From: Silene conica
Taxonomy: Eukaryota > Streptophyta > Magnoliopsida > Caryophyllales > Caryophyllaceae
Direction: 5' to 3'
Assembly (NCBI GenBank): GCA_029255685.2
Contig: CM055314.2
Coordinates: 40,675,790 to 40,739,789 of the forward strand
DNA length: 64,000 nt
How positions within the stretch are numbered: the first letter of the stretch is position 1; each line of letters opens with the position of its first letter. The notes beneath the pieces were generated by a model, which was not told where the DNA came from, made no database searches, and saw only the letters and a list, made by a program, of their open reading frames with translations. Shown here in pieces: positions 34,722 through 46,757 of the stretch. The position numbers and the translations under genes are program-made.

Positions 34722-37247
34722 CCGGCCAAGACCTTATGGTATTTGTCAATAATTCCATGGTTTAAGCGTTTGTTTGCAAATCCGAAGGATGCGGAGTATA
34801 TGTTATGGCACGACAAAGGGAGGAACAAAGATGGCAAGCTACGACATGTCGCTGATGCTCCCCAGTGGAGAACAATTGATAGAACCTTCCCGGAATTTGG
34901 TAGAGAACCTAGAAATTTAAGATTAGGACTTTGCACCGATGGAATTAATCCCTTTGGAACTCAAAGTACCCAACATAGTAGTTGGCCAATAATGTTGATA
35001 ATTTACAATTTCCCGCCTTGGCTTACTACAAAAAGCAAATACATTTTATTGACGATGTTAATATCAGGTCCTAAACAGCCGGGTAATGACATTGACGTTT
35101 ATCTAGCGCCACTCATAGAGGATTTGAAAATGTTGTGGGATGTTTGAGTTAAGGTGTTCGATGCAGCGAGCGGTTCAAGTTTTCAAATGCATGATATGTT
35201 GTACTGCACAATTAATGATTTTCCCGCGTATGGTAACCTCTCAGGTTATAGGTTGAAGACTTATAAGGGATGTCCTGTATGTGGTGATAACACTGAGTCT
35301 GATTGCTTGGAGCACTCTAGGAAATATGCATACATGGGTCATCGTCGATGTCTTGACCCAGGCCATCCATATCGTAAAAGGAAGAGGGCATTCTATGGTA
35401 TGTCTGAGCATCGTTCATCCCCCTTAATTCTAAGTGGGAAAGAGTCTCATGCACAGGTTAACAATATCAGTTCCGAGTTTGGAAAACCGTACAAACCTCC
35501 ACCAACTGGGGTATATCACACAAAGAAGTCTATCTTTTGGGAACTACCTTATTGGGAACATTTGTTTGTTAGGCATTGTATTGATGTAATTCACGTAGAG
35601 AAGAACGTGTTTGATAGTACTATTAGCACTTTGTTGAATATGCCTAATAAAACCAAAGATGGTGTCAAAGGTAGACATGACATGGTTGCTAGGGGTCGGT
35701 TTGAGGTAAATCTAGTTCATAAGGGGAAGCGGATCTACTTACCCCCAACTTGCACGACATTGTCAAGGAATGAGAAGAAGATGGTGTGTGAATCCTTAAA
35801 GGGATTGAAGTTAGTAGGATTGAAATCTCATGATTGTCATGTTTTGTTGACCCAAATACTGCCTGTACCTATTCGATCTGTTTTGCCTAAGCATGTCAGA
35901 CAAGTGATCACAAAGCTCTGTAAATTCTTTAATGCAATAAACGCGAAAGACATTAATCCAGATTCTTTGGATGATTTACAAGCCGATGTTGTTATGATAC
36001 TTTGTGAGCTTCAAATGTACTTTCCAATTAGGTTTTTTGACATTATGGTTCACGTAATAGTTCACCTGGTGAGGGAGATAAAACTTTATGAACCGGTATT
36101 TTAGAGAAGCATGTGGGCGATGGAGCGAAATTTGGGTACTTATAAGAGACGAATGCAGAATCGATATCGTCCCGAAGGAAGTATTATTGAAGCAACAATT
36201 GCTTCTGAGACACTTAGATTATGTCAAGACTATTTGATGAATGCCCAACCTTCTGGACTTTCTACATCTCGACATGAAGGAAGACTTCAAGGGAATGATA
36301 CTTTGGGAAAAAAGGTCATTACTGTTGATTGTGCTTTATTTGACAAGGCTCATATGTATGTTTTGCAACACATGACAGAGGTTCATCCATATTTAAGTAA
36401 TCAATTTGCCATATTGAAAAAAAAATATCCAAGTAAACGAGAAGCTTGGTTAATAAGTGAACATAATCGATGTTTTGCACAGTGGTTTAAAGAAAAGATA
36501 ATGACAGAGTTATCAAACCAGCACATGAGATAAGTGACAATTTGAGATGGTTAGCATACGGACCAAAGTTTAACATCTTATCTTATGAAGGATACGATAT
36601 CAATGGGTTCTGTTTTTACACAAGCCGTCAAGATAAAAAAAAAAGTACAATGCAAAACAGCGGAGTTACAGTTGTTGCATCATCTCTAGGATATGTTGGA
36701 AGAGGTAAACAACCAGTGGATAACACAATCGTATTATGGGGTAATTTCTGATATATGGGAGCTTGATTATGTAGATTTTTGTGTACCCTTATTTCGATGT
36801 GAATGGGCTGATTGTGATAAAGGCGTAAGGGTTGATGATATGGGATTTATTTTGTTTGATTTCAGTGTTATTGAACATAATAATGATCCTTTTATACTAG
36901 CATCTCATGCGAAACAAGTTTTTTAATATTAAGGGTCCTTTGGAAGATAAGCATTCAGTTGTCCGTTATGGTAAAAGGCGCATTCTCGGGGTGGATGGTG
37001 TTGTTGATGAAGAAGAGTTCGACCAAGTTGATGAACCCTCGCATATTTCTTTAAGTTTTCAAAATGTAGAAGTAATACGTGATGAAACTTATCTTCGTGA
37101 AGATCACAATGAGGGAATATGGTTTGATAACCCGAAATAGTTTTATCTTAAGTAAGGGCATGTTCATTCAAATGAGATTATGTTGTTTATTCTATTTGAG
37201 ACTATTTAAGATGCACATGTATTACTTTTCACTTTTCATTCATTATA

Positions 37248-37895
37248 TTTTTTTTGGTTGAAAGGTAAGTATTGTACTAAATCAAACAAAATTGTTTAGT
37301 TACAAGTATTGCAGATAGTAAGTTCCTTCCTAATACATAGTAAGTTCCTTCCTAATAAGTGATCCAACCTGTTCTGGTCTTATCAGAATATTCTCCCTAC
37401 GACTTTTATTACGCTGTTGCCATAACATGTATATCATAGCATTCAATATGCTATTCAAAATCGATCTCTTCATTTCCGAACCCTTTAACCTCATTCTCCA
37501 TTGAATTGCAAGACTCTTGTTAATCGTCTGGTTCGTCCATGCTTCCAAGCATGTACTGCACCAACTGTGCACTATACGAGCAGTTGCATAAAAGATGTTC
37601 CACTGACTCAGTCTGGCTTGCACAGATACAACATAAATCATCAGTTACCAGCTGCAACTTAGGTAACTTATCCTTGGTATTCATGGCCTGATGATGGTAT
37701 AACCAGGCCACCATAAAGTGTTTAGGTACTGTCCATCTGTTCCAAACCAGGGTATGCCATTCAACCTCTTCACCTTTCTCTCTGAGCCACTGATATCCCT
37801 TAGAAACTTTATAATCAGTTGGACACTGAATCTGCCAGTTGTTCATCTGCATACCAGTTTGCAAAATGTCTTTTATCTTACTGATTTTCCTGTTT
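37248..37895 (-). pseudogene. 5'-truncated LINE fragment inside the CACTA element
   Basis: On the minus strand it reads KISKIKDILQTGMQM, then WHTLVWNRWTVPKHFM, the zinc-binding CCICASQTESVEHLLCNC segment, and after a one-base shift near 37540 the tail AMIYMLWQQRNKSRREN. This is the reverse-transcriptase zinc-binding C-terminus of an L1-type ORF2. The 3' end is marked by eight T at 37248-37255 followed by GGTTGAAAGGTAAGT, the same terminal pattern as the LINE ends at 3930-3946 and 58536. The 5' limit is approximate. Confidence 0.8.
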
Positions 37896-38170
37896 TAGAA
37901 GTCGCTCTTTCTTTCCCGGGCAGGTGGTGATCCGCATCTCTTAAAATTATTACATTTATTTAGAAGTAAACATCCTTATTTCTTCTTATTTCATTTGGCA
38001 CATGTATATGTATGCTCTAAGAGTAAAGTTTATAGATGAAGTCTTTAATTGCACTAGACTTTCTTTCACCTAACGATTTGTTTCCTTTGGATCTGACTGT
38101 GAACATGGCTTTGGAATATTTAGGCACTATATTTTTTTATAGGTTCTTAACAATTTTGCATTTATTTCAG

Positions 38171-38763
38171 GTCCCCGACATGAGTGAAAATGAGGTCGAT
38201 AATTCTCGTCCAAAGCAAAACACTAGAGGTGTGACAACTGGGAAGAACTTAAAAGAAGAAAAAGAACAACATCATGAAAAGTTGCAGATTGAATTTAATG
38301 AGTTTGGCCAACCAGTGGGAGAGTACAAGGCAAAATTTGTCAGTGACATGGGAGTTTTAGTCCGACATATCAAGATCACATATAGTGATTGGAGAAAGGT
38401 ACCAAAGGGCGAAAAAGAAACCATTTGAAAAGAAGCAAAGGTATTAAGAGAAAATTTGACAACTTAAATGTTTATTTCTTCTTTAACTTGGTTTTGTATT
38501 GCATAAATTATCATTTGTATATTGTTTTTTTTTCTTCTGCAGTTTACGTGGAATATTGTAGATGATAAGAATAAAAAGGATGTTCTACATATTTTGTCAA
38601 AGGCATTTAGGGAATTCAGGAGTACTTTAACAGGCACTTACATTACCAAGACCATGAAACTTCCGGATGGAAAAGTAGCAGGCGATACTCCTAGTGGTAA
38701 ATATGGTCAAATAAAGGTAGATGACTGGGAAGAATTTAAAAAGCAACGCATGGATAAGAGCTT
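38171..38763 (+). pseudogene. CACTA tnpA-like (plant transposase 24 type) gene fragment
   Basis: Two apparent exons. Exon 38171-38440 follows an acceptor TTTATTTCAG and contains MSENEVDNSRPKQ at 38180, then EFNEFGQPVGEYKAKFVSDMG and ITYSDWRKVPKGEKE; TGA at 38426-38428 stands where Trp is expected. A donor GTATT at 38441 and an acceptor TTCTGCAG before 38543 lead in phase to FTWNIVDDKNKK, AFREFRSTLTGTYI and the DDWEEFKKQRM motif. This is the layout of the second CACTA gene, the DNA-binding partner of tnp2. Similarity ends near 38763. The CACTA 3' terminus was not recognised. Confidence 0.75.
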
Positions 38764-38929
38764 CTTGATTAGTATGCTTCCTCATTATTTCATAAATTAA
38801 CATGTCAGTTGCATTGTGGTGAAACTCTGTCTTGTAAGGTTTGTCGTACTAGCCCTACTATTAAATTAGTCTTACTAATTTCCTTACCAAATTAAATAAT
38901 TAATTTAGGTGACAAGATCTTATGCATGC

Positions 38930-40401
38930 TGATGCGTGTCGTTCATGCACCAAAGATAAAAGCCTAGGTCTACTAACCGGAAACTAGTGGAAGTAGAGTC
39001 GATTCCTCAGGGAGACAAGGTCTTAAGCAAAGGTCAGTTTATAAGTCACAAAATGGGGGGTTTTGTTTTTGATTATAACTAAGATGAAAACAAAAGGAAA
39101 TCAAAACAAGGATGATAAAAACGAATTTCAAGCAATAAAAGGAAGAATATGTCAGGATTCAGGTCGTAGCGGCAATGAATGTCAAATAAATATTAGGTCA
39201 GTCGAAACAAAAACAAAGTGGGAACGATTAATATCCTTTCGGTCTGAAATCACCCCTGAACTCCCCTATCAATCTTTCGATCTCTAGATAGGTTTCGTAA
39301 ATCACCCTAAACAAGCCTACCTACCAATCTTTCGATCCAGGTAGGTTTTACTACGTAAACTAGGTCTCCTGCGTGCACTCAATTGACAAGTTTTACAATT
39401 ATATTGTTTATGGGTAAACTTCGTCATAAGGACGACTAACATGCAAATCTTACGACATAACTACCGCGAGTTCCTTCATCCTAACATATTAGGGGGATTA
39501 GCTACACATACTTGGGGAAACTAAACTAATGACGATGATAATACTAATAACATTTAACATGGTACTTAAAGAGGAATAAAGACAAATCATAAAACAATGA
39601 AATTACGAATAATAATAGAAAGAGTAGAAGTGAATTATAGTAAATGGCAAAGGAATGAAGAACGAGATCCGAATACTTCCAAGATGAAAAACTAAAGAAA
39701 CTTCAGAGGAAAACTACTGACTGTTTGAAAGTGAAAGTAAATTGTCAAAAGTGAAGTGTAAAAAGTGTCTCTCAAAGGCTGCTAACCTAATCCTTAAATA
39801 AGGATTAGGTTAACTCTAAGGAAAACAAAACCTAAAACGTAAACTGCAAATTCGGGACCCTTAAGTGAGTTGCTCGATCGAGTGACTGAACCCCTCGATC
39901 GAGTAACCGTTCTTCAGAAAGGGGTCGATCGAGTAACTTTGAGCTGGCAGTTACTCGATCGAGTAACCCTGGAATCCTCGAAGGTTGGTCTTTCCTGCAG
40001 ACTCCTCGATCGAGTGTAAAACTACTCGATCGAGTCTTTCTCCTCCTACATCTACTCGATCGAGCTCTGGTGCTTACTCGATCGAGTAATTGACAGATGC
40101 AGTCTTTCTTTTCCGCTTCTTTCTTACTTTTGTCCCTCGTTCTTTCCTCGGTTACCGTTCCTTTAGGCCTTGCACTGCAAAATCGAGGTTATGGGACATC
40201 ATGACTTGCTTCATCCTCTAAAAATGGCTCAAAATGGACTGGAAAACGCATGGTTTCTTCATCTTTTGCATAGTTCCTGCAAAATAACAGAAAATACACC
40301 AAAGGAAGCAAAAGGGGGCAAAATGGCACGTAAAGTGCATGAAAATGCATAGAAATACGTGCTAAAAGGACCTAAAAAGTCTATATAAATGGCACGTATC
40401 A
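38930..40401 (-). repeat. Athila-like element 1, 3' LTR (1472 bp, element on minus strand)
   Basis: Read on the minus strand it starts TGATACGTGCC at 40401, directly after a PPT (TTTGGGGATATT), and ends ACACGCATCA at 38930; the ends form imperfect inverted repeats. The U3 part carries a palindrome array at 39873-40086 and a TATA-like box at about 39794-39802. The rest is non-coding R-U5. The left 5 bp (CATGC, 38925-38929) would be the target duplication, but the other end of the element lies outside the window. Confidence 0.75.
39794..40086 (-). promoter_or_regulatory. LTR promoter: CTCGATCGAG array and TATA box
   Basis: The 10-bp palindrome CTCGATCGAG begins at 39873, 39894, 39954, 40005, 40025, 40055 and 40077, with a one-base variant at 39924. 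Spacings are 21, 30, 30, 51, 20, 30 and 22 bp, all near whole turns of B-DNA. A minus-strand TATTTAAGG lies about 70 bp downstream. Together they look like a promoter with phased sites for a dimeric DNA-binding protein; the binder is unknown. Confidence 0.65.
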
Positions 40402-42041
40402 AATATCCCCAAAGCAAACCTTTGCTTGTCCTCAAGCAAACTAATGCAACTACAAGAACAAAAATCAACTAACTACTACCTAATGGAATGGAATCGCCTC
40501 AGAACCAACTATGGACCATGCTGTTGACTATGCAATGCGGAAATCAACCATCATAGAGTTCAAAACCAAAATCAACGAATTCATACATGCAATGAAAACA
40601 ACTTAGACGACTGACTTGAATGACTCGTGTATCTTGGACTCTCCCGGATCGCTCTTCTCTCATCAATGGGTAAAAATATATGTATTAAGAGAGAAGGATA
40701 AGAAAATGTAGACACTCTCCTAACTGCGACCAACATATCGTGCAATGCACGCAACTAGTATGACAATTGATTCTAACTACCGTACACACGCACAACAACC
40801 TGTCAAAGTGTATCACATGCCGAATACTTGCATAAATATAGTCAAGTGAGGTAAAATGGGTAAAAGGAGGCAAAAAAACTGTATGGATAAGAGAGGGTAA
40901 CGGCTCGAGCTAGCTACCAAGACCCAACCAAAAGTAAACCTTCCAAAATACTCTAAAACAATGCCATGTTCGGCATATCACACAACTAACCCCGGAACTT
41001 GAATCGGTCACACAATCATGCTTAGCAAACACTTTCTTTTTTCTTTCGTTTTCTTTTTCTATTCCCCAAAAGATGTAATTAAGCGCGGGAATCATTTTTC
41101 TTTTTCTTTTTTTTTTCTCTTTTTTTTTTCTTTTCTTTTTTTTTTCTTTTGCTAAGTTCATGACAAAAGATCCGAATTCAAGTTCCCAAATTCTCAAATA
41201 CCAACTCCGAATAATAAAGATCAAACCAAAACTGATATAATGAAAATATACCGCAAAACAACACTAAAGCTAGCTCGACACAAGGTAGGCTAAATCTGGG
41301 TGTAGTTTATAGGTCAACTGGCAGTTTTTGGCTAAATGTGGAGTTATATGGGTATGATAAGGAAAAGGGAAAATGCAAGTACTCTCCTAACATGTGATAC
41401 CAACCACAAACCATGCGTGCAGGCAAAAAGCAATCAAAAGTCATACATGTGAATGCAATGATATGAAGGGAGTACTACTCTCAATCCTAGGTAAACTGGT
41501 CATGAATGTCACCAGTTATAGGCTCTAAAACTCAGAAATTTTAAGTAGTTTGCCAAAACAAGTCAAGTCAAGTTCAGAAGTCCAAGTATAATTTCCAAAA
41601 CGGAATTCGAGACATGCTATATGGTTTTTACAATATGATGATGAAAAACTGCAAAAGACAATCAACTCGAAGATCCTAGAAGGCAATATCATCACAGAAA
41701 ACTCCATTCCGACTCGACTATATGCAAAAGTAAACGTGCATTTTTTTGAATTTTTGGATTTTATGTGAGAAAAATAAAATAAAATGAAAAAGAAAAACGC
41801 AAAATGCCAAAAATTAAACGTGAATGCATGCAAATGAAAAATGCAGACGCAAAAGGATGCATTACACCTCCCCAAATCAAACGGGACAATATGCTCATTG
41901 GCTACAAAACTGGGACATGGGGCATACAACCTAATACATGTTCCTACGGGGTGAAATGTATATAAAACGAAAAAGCAAAAAGGAAAAACTAAGATGAAGC
42001 AGGGCAAGAAATACATAACCTCCCCAAACCAGCTGCAGCTA
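40402..42041 (-). other. Athila-like element 1, 3' untranslated region and PPT
   Basis: Between the extra ORF and the 3' LTR. On the minus strand it ends with CTTGAGGACAAGCAAAGGTT, then TGCTTTGGGGATATT, the usual Athila/Tat PPT setting. A strongly biased T/CT tract (plus strand) lies at 41091-41150. No protein-like ORF; the long minus frame reaching down to 41525 is read-through in a wrong frame. Confidence 0.65.
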
Positions 42042-43914
42042 TCACTCCGCAGCCTCCTCCGAGCTCTCCTCGTCCCCACTACCACTCTCCTCACTCCCAC
42101 TGCTGCTCTCATCCTCCTCCTCGCTGGAGCTCTCCTGCGCCTCTCCTTCTCCACTGGCACTGACATGCTGAGCGGCCTCCTCCGCACGTCGCCACACCTC
42201 TCTCTGTACCGCTGTCTCTCAAGGTGCCTCAGAAGAGGTCTGGGGGTACCCTCCATCTGGGTATCGGTAAAAGGAGGGGTGAGGACCACTGGGAGGTCGG
42301 AAGGTGCCAGTGCGCATCCTCGCGTCGTAATCCGGAAAGCTGACCAAGGCAAAGTCCCTCTGAAGAATGGACTGGGCCATGAGAAGCTCAAAAAGCAAAG
42401 GATCACGGTACCCCCGGTCTGCGGCCGGTGGTACCTCAAAAATAGGAGGTAAAATAAAATGCGCAGGGAAACCTGGGGTGAAAGATGATGATGAGGAAGA
42501 TGCAGTGAAAGGTGAAGGTGTGGGAATAGTGGGTGTAGGTGTAGGAATGGTGGGTGTAGGTGTAAGAATGGTGGGCTGAGAGGATGATGATGGTCGTGAT
42601 GACGGTGAAGGTCGAGAGCCTGAAGTGGCTCTGACCTCTCTCTCTCAGGTGAGGTACGCTTCCTCTTTGAAGAGGGAGTGAAGGAGATGCGATAAGAGGG
42701 TAGGTCTGGTCTAGGCCCCTCAACAGTGGTGAGAGGGGCGAGTGCAGGTAAAGAGTCAGAAGGGAGGACTACTGCAGGTGATCCAGAAATCCTCCAAGCC
42801 TGGCAGTCAGCGTGAGCAAACCATGTCAACTGGACCATAGCGCCTATAGAGATGTATCTATCGCCAACGACAGGCTCACCATCAGGCAAAGTGTCAGAGA
42901 TGTATCTGTTAATCCTGGTGACAAGCCCGCCGCCTACAATAGCGCCAGTGACTCTGCGACCTATGTCGCCTAGATGGTTAGCCACGAGGTAGGCTATGTT
43001 AAGGAAAAAAGGGGTACCGCTATCAATGTTCAGGTACCCCGCGACAATGGCCAACTCAGTGTTACGGATGTTGTTTGGCTCAGGTCGCGCAAAAATAGTC
43101 TCTCCTAGCAGACGGAGGAAAATATGAACCTCAGGACTATGGACGTAGGCGCCCTTCGGCTAGCGAAAGGTACGTGTGAAAGGGCCGCCCACCTCTCAGG
43201 AACCAAGTTCCTAGGTGGTCTCAAATGTCCATCACTAACCAAGCCCAAAACCTGTCCAAACCTAGCTAAGGTCCAGGCATATGACTCATTCCTGAGTCGA
43301 AAGTGAATGCAGGGCTCGGTCGGGAGTCTTAGAAAGTTGTCAGGGGAGAAGGAATAGGAGCTGAAAAACTCCAAAGTAGGTACTCGGTATGTCGCCTTGG
43401 ACATGGTCACCAACCCAGCCATCCCCGTACCAGTCAGAAGGTCAACTAGAGGTCTAAGCAGTCCTAGTGTCTCTAAGTCTGGACGAAGCAAAAAACGACT
43501 AGGACAGATATAATTATCAACAAGAGCCTCCATCTGATCTCTCTGATCAGTATCGGTGAAAATTACCTCGGGGATCTCCTCGAGTGAGGGGATCGTAGGT
43601 GGAGCTGGTGGGCGTGGAGCGCGTCGAGGTGGCATTCCGAGTACGGACTTCCGTCCCTTCTGCCCTAGAACCGGTATCTTCTCCTTCCCTTTATCAGCTA
43701 AGGAAGAAGTTCCGACTGGTGCCATGGTTGTGACGGAAGTGGTTCTGTAGGTGGTGGTGCTTGGTGGCTGTGGTAGGACATGGGCTGGAACACGAGGTGG
43801 GGCAACCACCAACGCGGTGGTGGTTGTTGCAGCAGAAGTGGAGGAGGAAGCAGAGGCTGCCGTGGCTGCTGCCGCGGTGCTGGTGGTGGCTACGGTGGTC
43901 GCCTTTCCGTCCAT
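42042..43914 (-). pseudogene. Athila-like element 1, extra ORF (ATHILA ORF1-type domain)
   Basis: It starts MDGKATTVATT with a low-complexity Ala/Thr/Ser N-terminus and a basic-Pro patch (MPPRRAPRPPAPP). The conserved core includes YRVPTLEFFSSYSF, IHFRLRNESYAWTLARFGQ and, after a one-base shift near 43150, HIFLRLLGETIFARPEPNN, IRNTELAIVAGYLNI and LTWFAHADCQAWRI. This order matches the ATHILA ORF1 family as I know it. A second shift near 42600 leads to a Pro/Thr repeat of three 21-bp units (42517-42579), then DPLLFELLMAQSILQRDFAL, a TGA near 42231 and a Ser/Glu-rich acidic tail ending EEAAE at 42042. Function is unknown; the position before the PPT and 3' LTR is where extra or env-like ORFs sit. 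Not active as it stands. Confidence 0.72.
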
Positions 43915-44343
43915 TTCAGCATAACATTCACAAAATCAATCGTAATCATCGTAATAATCGTACCCAAAATACCAAAAAACGCAAATCCTATTCAAGAACC
44001 CTAAATTCGAAATTTGGGGCAAAAATAACGAATTTAAAATAGGATTTAAGCATAAAACGACTTACTTAGATGATTACAAGGATGATTTGAGCAATAAAAT
44101 CACAAATTAACAAATCAAATTCGAAATACTCGAACGAACAAACCTTAGGTTTTCGAAAATTTCGAATTACTCGAAATTAGTATGAAATTTGATAGGGCTT
44201 TCGCTTGATTACTCGAATTGAAGTGAAAACAAGTAAAATTAAAGTGATTGATTGATGGAAAACAAGGAAAAAGAGAAGAATCGAAGAAAGGGAAGTGCGA
44301 AAATCTGAAATCGAGTGAAATGAAATGAGCGTCGAGGACTTCC
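43915..44343 (-). other. 5' untranslated leader of the extra ORF
   Basis: About 430 bp between the internal TATA box and the ATG at 43914 (minus strand). It does not resemble the R-U5 part of the 3' LTR at 38930-39790, so this is not a second LTR but an internal leader. The minus ORF at 44145-44405 crosses the TATA box and is not credible. Confidence 0.5.
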
Positions 44344-44549
44344 CTTATATATAGGCTGAGAGCTGCTCGATCGAGTTCTGAGAAGTACTCGATCGAGTAA
44401 CTCACTTATGGCAATCTGCTCGATCGAGTACTGAAGTCCACTCGATCGAGTGGTTGTCGGCTCTGAGTTCCTCTCGACTGGGTTTTCCTCGATCGAGCTC
44501 TTACGAACTCAATCGAGTAATCTTTCACTGGCGATTACTCGATCGAGCA
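44344..44549 (-). promoter_or_regulatory. internal promoter: second CTCGATCGAG array and TATA box
   Basis: Perfect CTCGATCGAG sites start at 44366, 44388, 44419, 44441, 44488 and 44538, with variants at 44473 (CTCGACTGGG) and 44508 (CTCAATCGAG). Most spacings are 20-22 or 30-31 bp. A minus-strand TATATATAAGGG lies at 44344-44354, only about 12 bp from the array. It faces the extra ORF. The array is cut by the gypsy insertion 2 bp after its last site, so its full length is unknown. Confidence 0.6.
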
Positions 44550-46757
44550 TGTAATACCTCGACTTTTCACTACGGTATCTACGTTTATAATTGTTATATT
44601 TGTCGTGTTTATGGTATTTAAAAGTTGATTAGTATTGCTAAAATTGTTATAAGAGGGTTTATGTCAAGTGTTCGTAAGAGGAATCGATCTTGAGACCTCA
44701 TGTACTAGTATGGGCCTCGGTTTTTGTGCTTCCCCTTAGCAGCCCATACTTAGTTATTTTTTTTACAACCCTAGCAACCCTACCTAGTATGAGTATGCCG
44801 TCATATTTAGCCTATGTTTACCCTAGGTTAAACTACTCTAATTCCAATCTTAAACACCTCACATCTCAGCCGTCACTTCAAGGTATAGGTTCGTCGTTCC
44901 CTCGGTGGTTGTAAGGCGGCCAAGTGGTGGTCGAACACCTCGTAAAATAGGTATGTTTAACGTTGTAATAGTCGGTTTCGCATCTGCGTGTTTGGCATGC
45001 TTCGTGGAGTCAGGTTTGTTGCTTGTTTGGTCTGCTTCTTTCGGGTAAGGTGTTCTTTGGGGTGTGGGTGTCGTGTTTAGTGGTGGTCGTAGTTGTGTCA
45101 GTCACCGTACTACACCAAGGAGGGGGTTTTGTGACGACAATCACGAAGGCTTGTCTTTTTCGTTTATAAGACCATGTCTGACCATCGATCTTGTTAGTGA
45201 TATCGACACTTTTCCTTTGACCGTACTTTATGTTGGTTTGGATTAAGGAACAGAGGGTAGTCGGAGAAGGGTTGTGGTGATGGTAAGGGTGGTTTCAGGC
45301 GGTGCATACAGTGTCGAATAGGTGGTCCGTTTCCTGTCCTGTTCTGGGTTTCTTTTGTTGTTAAGGGTCTGGTTGTTTTGGGGGTGGCACCACCGCTGAC
45401 TAGGGGGAGGTCGACGCGGTGGTACCACCATGTCGGGGTGTCTGGTGTTGGGGGTGGTTGTGGTGACAGGGTAGGGTCGTACTGGTTGCTGTATGGGTGT
45501 CGAAGAAAGGGAGTTCTGGTCGGGTCTGATGCTCGGCGTGATGAACCAGGCCTGGTTTGGGCCCTGGTTCACCACGACAGGGGTGGTCGAAGGAGTGGCC
45601 GGCGGTTGTGATGGTAGGTGGTGGTCCTGGACCCAAGGTCTGGTGGTTGTTGTTGGCTGCGGCAGGGTTGTGGTGGTGTTAGGAGTATAGGTTTGGTCGT
45701 GAGTCGGGTCGGTTTAAGGTGTTGGGCTGTTTCGTGTTTCGCCTATTATTATTAGTATTATTACTTATTATTATTATTATCATTATTATTAGTATCAATA
45801 TTATTATTATTATTATTAAAATTATTTTTATTGTTATCTTTTATTTAGTGTTATTATTCTACTACTATCGTTATAAAGTCGTATTTCGTGATTTCAATAT
45901 TATTCGTTCTATGTAGTTGAAGTATATGAGTCGGGAAATCTTTAAGTTAGGAAAGTTTCTATTTATAGAAACTTTCCATTTATGTTGGGTTTCTATTTTT
46001 GGAAACTTTCCATTTATGGAAGGTTTCTATTTATAGTATGTATAGGTTATTAAGGGGTTTAGGGAAGGTTATTAATTCGTTACATATACGTGTTTAGGTA
46101 GCGAGTTTCGTGTGGAACACTTCTAGCGAGCTTGGACTTATCTACAATTCTGCTATTCGAGGTAGAGGAATTACTGTGGTAATAGTGTTGGACATGCTGT
46201 TAATATTTAGTGATTTCCGTGTTTATCTTATGCTATAACATGACTGTTATATGAGCTATTCATTTATATCTTTCTGTGATACGTTATGATCGGTGCGGAG
46301 TTTATTTGGCGTTGGATCGGTGCGGAGTTTGTTTGGTGTTGGATCGGTGCGGAGTTAAGGGATGATTGATCCCAATATATATATTATAAGTTTATTTATT
46401 TATTTTCCTCTACTCAACCTCGTGGTTAACCCTGTGTATTCGTGATCACCTGTGATGAACCAAATTATTGGGGAGCATATTGACAGGTGGCTGAGACTAT
46501 GAGAAGCTGTGGGAGGAGAGAGCTTGGATCCGGACCAGACTAGAGTCTAGATCACCATAGTCAGTTAGCATGAGTTGTACTTACATTTCATAAGACAGTT
46601 TTATTACAGTTGTAAGAACATGTGATGGAGTTTAACTTTTAATTAAAGTACTATTTATCTTTCCTTTGTATCTACTGCCTCGGGAAACCGAGATGGTAAC
46701 ACCCTTATTTATATGGGGAGTCCTAGTAGAGGCCCTTAAATAAATGGGGGTGTTACA
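44550..46757 (+). mobile_element. Ty3/gypsy 5' LTR (2208 bp)
   Basis: It runs from TGTAATACCTCG to GGGGGTGTTACA, an inverted-terminus pattern common in chromovirus (Tekay/Del-like) LTRs, and is followed 3 bp later by TGGTATCAAAGCG, a Met-tRNA type PBS. Inside lie a GT/GG-rich stretch at 45250-45710 (overlapping spurious ORFs), an ATT microsatellite at 45747-45835, repeats of TTTCTATTTATRG/GAAACTTTCCATTTATG near 45956-46038, and three 27-bp GATCGGTGCGGAGTT units at 46288-46357. The last are close to where transcription could start, but no clear TATA was fixed. Confidence 0.82.

Larger units (their letters stand above)
34640..37140 (+). pseudogene. CACTA tnp2-like transposase, catalytic and C-terminal parts
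   Basis: This resumes the frame broken at 12362. After RYK and a poly-G tract it runs PAKTLWYLSIIPWFKRLF, then the catalytic transposase region with LCTDGINPF and VKVFDA, CPVCGD, the long block PYWEHLFVRHCIDVIHVEKNV (shown in part), NMPNKTKDG, and the C-terminal domains usually called DUF4218 (MVHVIVHLVREI, SMWAMERNLGTYKR) and DUF4216 (ASSLGYVGRG, YYGVISDIWELDY, FRCEW). Damage: TGA at 35145-35147, TAG at 36102-36104, a frameshift just after 36533, and further shifts near 36700 and 36910. It ends around YLREDHNEGIWFDNPK. The gene is clearly dead. The decay is spread along its length and is far heavier than in the inserted array. Confidence 0.88.

Noticed and set aside
41525..43054. A 509-aa minus-strand ORF as one protein
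   Set aside because: Only its N-terminal part matches the ATHILA ORF1-type core. From about 42600 it runs in the wrong frame (His/Leu-rich), while the protein-like frame continues in another phase to the stop at 42042.
39873..44547. Regularly spaced CTCGATCGAG repeats as a CRISPR-like array
   Set aside because: Repeats are only 10 bp, spacers are related and irregular, and this is plant transposon DNA; a promoter-type array explains them better.
43915..44549. Right-hand region as the 5' LTR of Athila-like element 1
   Set aside because: It shares only the palindrome motif with the 3' LTR; the sequence downstream of the TATA box differs completely, so an internal promoter is more likely.
45064..45690. 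Several overlapping ORFs on both strands
   Set aside because: They lie inside the gypsy LTR in GT/GG-rich repetitive sequence, overlap each other and look like no protein family.
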